Assembly: GCA_041946755.1 (NCBI GenBank) | Contig: JBHGBB010000017.1 | Coordinates: 1-31,269, forward strand | Origin: JBHGBB01 sp041946755 | GTDB lineage: Bacteria > UBP4 > UBA4092 > JAOAEQ01 | Direction: 5' to 3' | Length of the DNA stretch: 31,269 nucleotides | Part shown: piece by piece, positions 15,328 to 21,492 of the stretch | Layout: each line of letters begins with the position of its first letter | How positions within the stretch are numbered: the stretch's first letter is position 1 | Notes under the pieces: model-generated | Told to the model about the DNA's origin: nothing | Seen by the model: only the letters and a program-made list of their open reading frames with translations | Database searches by the model: none | Position numbers and translations under genes: made by a program

Positions 15328-16416
15328 TTAGTATTTTCCAAACTCTCGATATGCTTCGAAGAGTGTGATAATATTTTCGGTTGGCGTATCCGGCGGGATA
15401 TTATGTGCCGTGCTCAGAATATACCCGCCATTTTCTTTTCCAGCTTCAATCTGTTGTTTTACTTCCTGTCGAATATCTGCTGCCGTACCATACGGGACGG
15501 TTTGTTGAATATCAATCCCGCCATGAAAACAAATATCGCGGCCATATTCCTTTTTCAATTCGGCCAACTCCATTCCGGTCGCCCGCGGCTGGATTGATTG
15601 TAAGATATCCAATCCGCAATCGATAAAATCCGGAATCAGGTCTCGAACCGACCCGCAGGTATGATGCATCACTTTAATTCCATACCGATGCGCAAGATCG
15701 ATATATGATTTCAGTCCCGGTTTAAAATATTTCCGCCACATATTGATATCCATCATCAATCCGGTTTGGGTACCGAAATCATCGCCCATCATGAAAATAT
15801 CGATTCCACCTTGCGCCGCTTCAAACACCCGACGGTTATACTCCAGGAAATACTCCCGGATATGGGTAATAATCGCTTCCACAATTTCTGGGTTCAACAC
15901 TAAATCCATATAGGTCTGTTCCATGCCACGCAGATACATCATCGGCTTTAATTGCGCAGTCCGGTCAAGCCGGTCACCGGCATTAACCAAACAATAAGTT
16001 TGATATTTAGCACAATCGGCAGCAAGGTTCGAATAATCCCACCAGTCTGGTGAAGGCCAGTTTGGATATTGGTCAATCTCCTGCACGATGGTAGCCGATT
16101 CTAATGGCGAATGGACCACATGTTTATATTCCCATTTTGCACCTAATGCGGATTCAACGGTAATGGTTTTCCGGGGTACTCCCCAAAGGTCGGAGACCGA
16201 GCCATCCGGCTGTTTTTTGAGCTCTTGCCCGGCATAACTCGGACCATAGTTATACCGGAAATCGATATCGAAATGCTGGTATAATTGTTCCGGGTCTTGA
16301 AATCCGAAATGAGTTAATAGCCGGGTAGTAACTGCCGGATCCGCCCAATAATCCCAGGTGAGTCGGTCTGTAGTATGATGAGTAATAATCTTTTTAACAC
16401 GTTCTTTTGGCGTCAT
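15328..16416 (-). CDS. Uroporphyrinogen decarboxylase superfamily protein (MtaA-like)
   Basis: 362 residues, full length for the superfamily. It starts MTPKERVKKIITHHTTDRL, the typical first helix. Key regions are 'YLRGMEQTYMDLVLNPEIVE', 'GIDIFMMGDDFGTQTGLMM', then MHHTCGSVRDLIPDFIDCG with the H-x-C pair that binds zinc in related methyltransferases, followed by FHGGIDIQ and STAHNIPPDTP. The late cysteine of the corrinoid methyltransferases is absent. It differs clearly from the first URO-D-like protein in length and metal motif, so they are unlikely to be redundant. The role is probably demethylation or decarboxylation of a small substrate. There is no Shine-Dalgarno; it is divergent from the protease gene. 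Confidence 0.87.
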   Translation of the reverse strand: MTPKERVKKIITHHTTDRLTWDYWADPAVTTRLLTHFGFQDPEQLYQHFDIDFRYNYGPSYAGQELKKQPDGSVSDLWGVPRKTITVESALGAKWEYKHVVHSPLESATIVQEIDQYPNWPSPDWWDYSNLAADCAKYQTYCLVNAGDRLDRTAQLKPMMYLRGMEQTYMDLVLNPEIVEAIITHIREYFLEYNRRVFEAAQGGIDIFMMGDDFGTQTGLMMDINMWRKYFKPGLKSYIDLAHRYGIKVMHHTCGSVRDLIPDFIDCGLDILQSIQPRATGMELAELKKEYGRDICFHGGIDIQQTVPYGTAADIRQEVKQQIEAGKENGGYILSTAHNIPPDTPTENIITLFEAYREFGKY

Positions 16417-16474
16417 AATAGTGTTTTGTAACTAAACCTTTTCTAATTTATTTTCGTCTTATCCAATATATCAC

Positions 16475-16503
16475 TTGCATAATTTCCGATTTGACTTTAT
16501 ACT
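16475..16503 (+). promoter_or_regulatory. Candidate promoter of the Do-like protease gene
   Basis: TTGCAT, a 17-base spacer and TATACT (5 of 6 for the -10 box), ending about 40 bases before the ATG at 16545. Confidence 0.45.
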
Positions 16504-16544
16504 TATTAGCATAAACTTAATTTAAATTTAGATTGGATATATTT

Positions 16545-18617
16545 ATGATACCTTATAACTCTAGTTTCAGCAAAAAAGTAGTAGTCGGTTTTGCGGTTTT
16601 AGCGTTCAGTTTGATGGTAGCGGTTCAATGCTGCTGGTCGCAATCAGTAGCTAAAGAGAAGGTCCCGGACGAAATCAGACAGGCGATCGATCGTGCGGTA
16701 GCCCAAGTATATCCGGCACTGGTTCGCATTCATGTAGTCGAAGTCGATTATTGGTCGGGTAAAGAACAAAAATCTGAAGCGGCTGGTAGCGGAGTGATTA
16801 TCTCTCCGGAAGGATATGTTATTACCAACCACCATGTTGCCGGAAAGACTAAACAAATTATATGTACTCTCGCGAATAAAGAAGAAGTTGAAGCGGAACT
16901 GGTCGGTACCGATGCGTTAGCCGATATCGCGGTGATTAAATTGAAAACCGATGGAACCCGGAAATTCCCGTATGCGCAATTCGGCGATTCTTCCAAAGTG
17001 CAGGTCGGAGATTATGTGCTGGCAATGGGTAGTCCTTATGCGTTATCGCAATCGGTAACCATGGGGATTATTAGTAATACGGCTTTAACTATGCCGGATT
17101 TATTCTGGAATGAAAAGTTTACTATGGAAGGTGAAGATGTCGGCTCAATCGTTCGGTGGATCGGCCATGATGCGGCGATTTATGGCGGGAATTCCGGTGG
17201 ACCGTTGGTAAACCTGCAAGGAGAAATTATCGGAATCAATGAGATGGATATCGGGTTAAGCGGTGCGATTCCCGGAAATTTAGCGAAATCGATTGCTGAA
17301 GAGCTGATTAAAAATAAGAAGATTGTAAGGAGTTGGATCGGGATCGAAATTCAGCCGCTGCTGAAATATTCCGATCAGAAGAAAGGGATTCTGATTGCTG
17401 GAACTGTTGAAGGAGCACCGGCAGAACAAGCCGGATTTAAATCGGGTGATATTCTATTGCGCTTCGCTGGACAGGATATTACCGTTCGATTTGCTGAAGA
17501 GCTTCCGACGTTTAATCTGCTCATCGCTAACCTGCCGATTGGGAAAGAATATGAAGCGGTGGTATTGCGGGATGGGAAAGAACAAACCTTAAAGGTTACA
17601 ACTAAAGAGCGAGAAGAAGCACGACCGAAACAGCGGGAAATTAAAGAATGGGGGATAACGGTTCGAGATATATCGTTCCTGATGCAGAAAGCATTGAAAC
17701 GGGATAATCGGAACGGAATATTTATCACCTCGATGCGGTCCGGTGGCCCGAGCGATGAAGCGAAGCCGAGTATTAACGAACGGGATGTTCTTGTTGCAGT
17801 AGATAGTACTCCGGTAAATAATGTTAAGGAATTGGTCGCGTTAACCGAGAAAATCGTTGCTGGGCAAAAAGAGCCGGTACCGGTAGTGGTAGCGTTCGAC
17901 CGGAAAGCGGAACGATATCTAACAGTAGTAAAAGTTGGAATTAAACAGTTGGAAGACCCGGGGTTGGAAGTTAAAAAAGCCTGGGTACCGATAGCGACGC
18001 AAGTGTTAACCAAAGATTTGGCTAAAGGGTTGGGATTGGAAGGGAAAACCGGAGTTAGGATAACTCAGGTGTATCCCGATACAGTAGCTGAAAAAGCGGG
18101 ATTGAAAGTAGGAGATATTATCCTCGCGCTTGATGGTGATAAGATCGCGGCATCGCAGCCGGAAGATTTCGAAGTGTTCCCGACTATGGTCCGGCAATAT
18201 AAAATCGGGGCGACTGCTGAACTTACCGTTCTTCGGGATAATGAAGAGCTCAAAATCCCGATTGTTCTACCCGCATCACCGAAATTAGCCCGCGAGATGA
18301 AAAAGTATCGGAATGATACCTTCGATTTCACGGTGCGGGATATCGGATTCCTGGATAAAGCAAAAGAGAAATGGCAGGAAGAACAGCGCGGGGTATTAGT
18401 CGAAAGTGTTGGAGAAGGCGGCTGGGCAGCGTTATCCCATTTAGCGGTAGACGATCTGGTGCTTTCAGTCAACGGGCAGAAAATAGCTGAACTGGCTGAT
18501 ATGGAAAAGATTATGAAACAGGTTGAAACTGAGAAACCGAATAGTGTGGTGCTGCAAGTGATGCGAGGGATACATAAACTATATATCGAACTGAAACCGA
18601 GTTGGACAACGAAATAA
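16545..18617 (+). CDS. Do/HtrA-like serine protease with about four PDZ domains
   Basis: 690 residues with a signal peptide (about 1-33). The trypsin-like domain has a complete triad: H97 (TNHHVAG), D127 (LADIAVIK) and S217 (GGNSGGPLVN). After it come PDZ-type units at roughly 255-360, 370-470, 475-580 and 585-690, recognisable from 'GAPAEQAGFKSGDILLRFAG', 'PSDEAKPSINERDVLVAV', 'DTVAEKAGLKVGDIILALDG' and 'WAALSHLAVDDLVLSVNG'. Ordinary DegP/DegQ have two PDZ domains, so this is an extended form. Such enzymes degrade or refold damaged envelope proteins. An in-frame TTG at 16533 is less likely than the ATG. The next gene encodes a protease-fold protein without catalytic residues. Confidence 0.93.
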   Translation: MIPYNSSFSKKVVVGFAVLAFSLMVAVQCCWSQSVAKEKVPDEIRQAIDRAVAQVYPALVRIHVVEVDYWSGKEQKSEAAGSGVIISPEGYVITNHHVAGKTKQIICTLANKEEVEAELVGTDALADIAVIKLKTDGTRKFPYAQFGDSSKVQVGDYVLAMGSPYALSQSVTMGIISNTALTMPDLFWNEKFTMEGEDVGSIVRWIGHDAAIYGGNSGGPLVNLQGEIIGINEMDIGLSGAIPGNLAKSIAEELIKNKKIVRSWIGIEIQPLLKYSDQKKGILIAGTVEGAPAEQAGFKSGDILLRFAGQDITVRFAEELPTFNLLIANLPIGKEYEAVVLRDGKEQTLKVTTKEREEARPKQREIKEWGITVRDISFLMQKALKRDNRNGIFITSMRSGGPSDEAKPSINERDVLVAVDSTPVNNVKELVALTEKIVAGQKEPVPVVVAFDRKAERYLTVVKVGIKQLEDPGLEVKKAWVPIATQVLTKDLAKGLGLEGKTGVRITQVYPDTVAEKAGLKVGDIILALDGDKIAASQPEDFEVFPTMVRQYKIGATAELTVLRDNEELKIPIVLPASPKLAREMKKYRNDTFDFTVRDIGFLDKAKEKWQEEQRGVLVESVGEGGWAALSHLAVDDLVLSVNGQKIAELADMEKIMKQVETEKPNSVVLQVMRGIHKLYIELKPSWTTK

Positions 18618-18625
18618 ATAAACTT

Positions 18626-18714
18626 GATTACACAGATTCAAGAGCGAAGATTACACAGATTATAATCTCCGCGACCTTTGCGTCTACTTAGCGCTCTTTG
18701 CGGTTAGCTTTTAT
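18626..18714. repeat. Short direct repeats and CTTTGCG units in the protease intergenic gap
   Basis: GATTACACAGATT occurs at 18626-18638 and 18649-18661. Next come two CTTTGCG motifs 20 bases apart, near 18676-18702. It fills most of the gap between the two protease-fold genes. The units look like a repeat family separate from the 7-base arrays, since the spacings (23 and 20) are not multiples of 7. Confidence 0.6.
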
Positions 18715-18740
18715 TTTACTGAATATAAAGGGGGTGGAAT

Positions 18741-19625
18741 ATGAAAAGCATTAAAATAAGTTTTATTATCGTTTCAATAATCATGTTTATTGCGGTATGC
18801 AGTATCCCTGCTTTTGCCGGAACAGAAGAAGTAGCTGCCGGGAAAGAGATTTCCGCTAAATGGCAGAAAGCGGTGGTAACGATTCAGTTAGTCAGCAAAC
18901 AGCGGGTGTCATATGGCGGCCGGGAATCGAGCGGCGATGAATCGAAATCGGAAGCGATTGGTACCGTTATCGATCCCAGTGGATTGGTAGTAATGTCGCT
19001 ATTTGCGACCGATCCTAGATCCCGATTTATGGAACTGATGGCTGGCGGCGATGATGAAGAGCAGTATAAAATCCAAAGCGATATCACCGACGTTAAAATC
19101 GTTCTCGCTGATGGAACTGAAATCCCATCAAAAATCGTGCTCCGGGATAAAGATTTGGATTTAGCGTTTATCCGGCCGATAGAGAAACCGGCAAAACCGT
19201 TAACTGCGATCGATTTAGCGCAAAGTAAATCGGTAGCAATTTTAGATTCGATAGTCGTATTAAGCCGATTAGGCAAAGTCGCCAACCGGGTACCGGCAGT
19301 AGCTATCGATATGATACAAGCGGTAGTCGAGAAACCCAGAACCTTCTATATTCCCGGTGGAAAAGCCGATTCTGGGGATTTAGGTGCGCCAGCGTTTGCG
19401 ATTGATGGGAAAGTTGCTGGAATAATCTTGCTGCGGTCGATTCCAATGGAACGCAGCGCTCGGTTTAGCGGATTAGGTGGTAGTGGTCTGTTACCGGTAA
19501 TCCTTCCGGCATCGGATATCCTTGAAGTAGCCAAACAAGCACCAACCAGCGCGGCAGCTGCGGCTGCTGAAGAGAAAAAAGCTGAACCGAAAAAAGAAGA
19601 AAAGAAAGCCGAACCAAAGAAATAA
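18741..19625 (+). CDS. Inactive protease-fold (pseudoprotease) exported protein
   Basis: 294 residues, signal peptide about 1-27 (IPAFAG). Residues 35-270 follow the layout of the Do protease domain next door: IGTVIDPSGLVVMS aligns with GSGVIISPEGYVITN, DLDLAFIRP with ADIAVIK, and SGDLGAPAFAIDGKVAGI with GNSGGPLVNLQGEIIGI. In this alignment the catalytic His becomes F88 and the Ser becomes L214; Asp (D140) remains, so it cannot act as a serine protease. No PDZ domain is present. The end is an Ala-rich stretch and repeats of KKAEPKK. A GGGGGTGG ribosome site precedes the ATG. It may regulate or bind the active protease. A related tail lies displaced at 20173-20256. Confidence 0.8.
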   Translation: MKSIKISFIIVSIIMFIAVCSIPAFAGTEEVAAGKEISAKWQKAVVTIQLVSKQRVSYGGRESSGDESKSEAIGTVIDPSGLVVMSLFATDPRSRFMELMAGGDDEEQYKIQSDITDVKIVLADGTEIPSKIVLRDKDLDLAFIRPIEKPAKPLTAIDLAQSKSVAILDSIVVLSRLGKVANRVPAVAIDMIQAVVEKPRTFYIPGGKADSGDLGAPAFAIDGKVAGIILLRSIPMERSARFSGLGGSGLLPVILPASDILEVAKQAPTSAAAAAAEEKKAEPKKEEKKAEPKK

Positions 19626-19658
19626 CTTTATTAACTCACACTTTGTTTAATACATATC

Positions 19659-19701
19659 AGCCTCAATTCCGAATATACCATTTCGGGATTGAGGCTTTTT
19701 T
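19659..19701 (+). terminator. Strong intrinsic terminator of the pseudoprotease gene
   Basis: AGCCTCAATTCCGAA (19659-19673) pairs with TTTCGGGATTGAGGCT (19681-19696), with one mismatch, followed by a T run to 19701. Confidence 0.9.
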
Positions 19702-19727
19702 ATTGGTTCGACGCGTGGTTCCGAGCA

Positions 19728-19747
19728 AGTTCGCCTAAGGCGAACCT
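19728..19747. repeat. Palindrome of the GCCTAAGGC type
   Basis: GTTCGCCTAAGGCGAAC is self-complementary around its centre and resembles the TCCGCCTTAGGCGGA palindromes at 6130-6144 and 6225-6239. Confidence 0.7.
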
Positions 19748-19774
19748 ACTTAACGCTTTTAAAATCAATAGCAA

Positions 19775-19801
19775 AGCAGATTGCCTATTGGGCAATCTGC
19801 T
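19775..19801. repeat. 11-bp hairpin
   Basis: AGCAGATTGCC (19775-19785) is perfectly complementary to GGCAATCTGCT (19791-19801), loop TATTG, followed by ATTTAATTTT. It could act as a second, weaker terminator. Confidence 0.7.
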
Positions 19802-19820
19802 ATTTAATTTTCGGTTTATC

Positions 19821-19972
19821 TAACTTCTTACTTCTAACCTCTGACTTCTGTTTTTGCGGAAAGTTTCCTCTTATCTCTATTTTTTCCTCTTAACTAAACT
19901 CACATCTCACCCCTTACCACTCTTGACTGATTTTGGAGCTCCTGTCTACGGTCTACTGACTACCGTCGACTG
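19821..19972. repeat. Cluster of heptamer arrays with three consensus types
   Basis: TAACTTC, TTACTTC, TAACCTC and TGACTTC run at 19821-19848. A looser 7-base series lies at 19896-19930 (AAACTCA, CATCTCA, CCCCTTA, CCACTCT, TGACTGA). TCTACGG, TCTACTG, ACTACCG and TCGACTG run at 19945-19972. Each group has its own consensus but the same period. Confidence 0.75.
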
Positions 19973-20140
19973 GTTTATATGCTGGCTCAAAAGCAAAGCT
20001 GTTCCGATTAACTTTACTCTCACTACAATACGGTTACAGTTTTGTAATAAGATAAAAGAGTTTTAGCTTTTAAGAAAAAATCAGGAAGTTAGAAATGTGG
20101 AATATTTATTGTGAGAGGATATTCTAGAAACAGTAAACAA

Positions 20141-20168
20141 GCATCTATCCCGAATGCTTTCGGGATGC
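20141..20168. repeat. Hairpin next to the displaced gene tail
   Basis: ATCCCGAA pairs with TTCGGGAT across a 3-base loop, and outer GCAT/ATGC extends the pairing across a 4-base bulge. It ends two bases before the 21-base direct repeat at 20171. Confidence 0.6.
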
Positions 20169-20172
20169 ATAA

Positions 20173-20256
20173 GAGAAAAAAGCTGAACCGAAGAAAATCG
20201 ATGAAGCCAAACCAATATCTGAAAAGCCAAAAATCTTGGATACAAAAACAACATAA
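20173..20256 (+). pseudogene. Displaced C-terminal tail related to the pseudoprotease gene
   Basis: 27 codons read EKKAEPKKIDEAKPIS and onwards to DTKTT and a TAA stop. The codon just before is TAA, so there is no start. AAGAGAAAAAAGCTGAACCGA (with its last base dropped, 20 long) occurs identically at 19570 and at 20171, one copy in the tail of the intact gene and one here. The simplest reading is that this was once the end of that gene, or of a tandem copy, and that the 580 bases between were inserted or duplicated. Confidence 0.65.
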
Positions 20257-20277
20257 TATTTATATTTATTATTTATA

Positions 20278-20322
20278 AAAAAAGCTATTCAGTCAATTAC
20301 TTTAATCCAGAGTCGCTTTTTA
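20278..20322. terminator. Possible two-way terminator
   Basis: AAAAAGCTATTC pairs imperfectly (two mismatches) with GAGTCGCTTTTT, with A and T runs outside. It lies just downstream of the leftward lipoprotein gene. Confidence 0.35.
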
Positions 20323-20327
20323 TACAC

Positions 20328-21470
20328 TTATCTGTTTCTCGTTACTCGATATAAATAAAATTGTTGATTTTTTGAATTTTGTAATAGCAAGTAATTTACT
20401 GAAACATTTCCATACATGTCTGAATCGATAACTTTCCCGGAGTTGTCTTGAAGAGATAATACTGTATCAGAATTGCAAGAATATAAACCATAAACCAATC
20501 CTTGTCCTAAACGATTAAGACTACATAATATTCTTAATCCATCAGGGAAAAATTGATGGAATACTATCTTTTTATTAATGGATTTCATCTCCAAATTTGC
20601 ATCGTCTAAATTTAATAAGGCTGATTCACCGGGCAACCTAGCTACATCAAATAAATTATTGGGAAGGCTCGATATAAACGCCCTATTTCTATTCGTAGTA
20701 CATATTACAAACCAATCAATACTTTTTGGCAATAGTTTTAAAACAAGAGAATTATAGGTATTAATATTGATCGTACGCATTTCAGTATGATCATATTTAC
20801 CTGGGACGCTATAAATATCCGCTGTAAATATTATAGTATCACCATTCCACCAATTGAAATTATCGATTTTATAATATTGAGGAAATCCTAAACTTTGCAG
20901 GGGAATGGTATTGATTTGTTTGTTTTGAACGTTGACAATACAAATCGATTTATAGTCACTTGAATTCGGATCAATATTATAACCAATAACCTTTAATCCA
21001 TTATCTGCCCAATTTGATCGAACCATACCTGGATAAGTCAAATCCTGACGAGTGTTTCTATTCCAGATAATAGTATTTCCTTTTCTTTCTTTAAGCGAAT
21101 AATAAGAAAAAATAACGGCATTACCATCTCCTGACCAATAAATGTTACCATAGTACATTTTTTCGATAGGAAATATTGTCGGAGAATCATATATCACAGA
21201 TAAATCGGCTAATTTCAATATCCTTGGATGCTGTTGGAAAATACAGGCAAGATAAGTTTCGTCTGGAGATATCGCTCCTTTTGATATATCAAGAATAGTT
21301 CTTTCTATTACGATATTTACCGTGGAAGATACCGCTTCACTAGTTTGCTCTGGTGAAGATAACGAACCGACGCTAGTAGGTTCGGGTGCACGTGAACAGC
21401 TAATGAATATAAATAAAATGATAAGTAAAACACTTAATCCCTTATATGCATCATATTGTTGATCTTGCAT
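20328..21470 (-). CDS. Probable lipoprotein with TolB/WD40-like beta-propeller
   Basis: 380 residues. The N-terminus has a hydrophobic run ending in FIFISCSRAPEP; the Cys fits an imperfect lipobox (F at -3), followed by a Ser/Pro/Glu-rich spacer. The rest shows repeated beta-blade patterns: ISPDETYLACIF, 'YWSGDGNAVIFSYY', WADNGLKVIGY and FFPDGLRILCSL, as in TolB-type propellers. It starts 22 bases after the stop of the giant RHS gene and must be co-transcribed with it. The position is that of an immunity or accessory gene behind an RHS protein; equally it may be an outer-membrane partner. No Shine-Dalgarno is evident. The function is not recognised. Confidence 0.72.
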   Translation of the reverse strand: MQDQQYDAYKGLSVLLIILFIFISCSRAPEPTSVGSLSSPEQTSEAVSSTVNIVIERTILDISKGAISPDETYLACIFQQHPRILKLADLSVIYDSPTIFPIEKMYYGNIYWSGDGNAVIFSYYSLKERKGNTIIWNRNTRQDLTYPGMVRSNWADNGLKVIGYNIDPNSSDYKSICIVNVQNKQINTIPLQSLGFPQYYKIDNFNWWNGDTIIFTADIYSVPGKYDHTEMRTININTYNSLVLKLLPKSIDWFVICTTNRNRAFISSLPNNLFDVARLPGESALLNLDDANLEMKSINKKIVFHQFFPDGLRILCSLNRLGQGLVYGLYSCNSDTVLSLQDNSGKVIDSDMYGNVSVNYLLLQNSKNQQFYLYRVTRNR

Positions 21471-21492
21471 AAATTAATTTTGTAAGAAATGG

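Larger units (their letters stand above)
19626..20327. other. 702-base intergenic region crowded with repeats
   Basis: No intact gene. In order it holds a strong terminator (19659-19701), a palindrome (19728-19747), an 11-bp hairpin (19775-19801), heptamer arrays (19821-19972), a hairpin (20141-20168), a 27-codon gene tail (20173-20256) and a possible terminator (20278-20322). The stretch 19973-20140 shows nothing I can name. Confidence 0.75.

Noticed and set aside
17375..18013. 212-codon open frame opposite the Do-like protease
   Set aside because: Ser/Thr/Arg-rich shadow of a strongly supported protease gene; no start signal.
19854..20066. Open frame of 70 codons on the + strand
   Set aside because: It lies over repeat arrays, has no ribosome site and no recognisable protein pattern.
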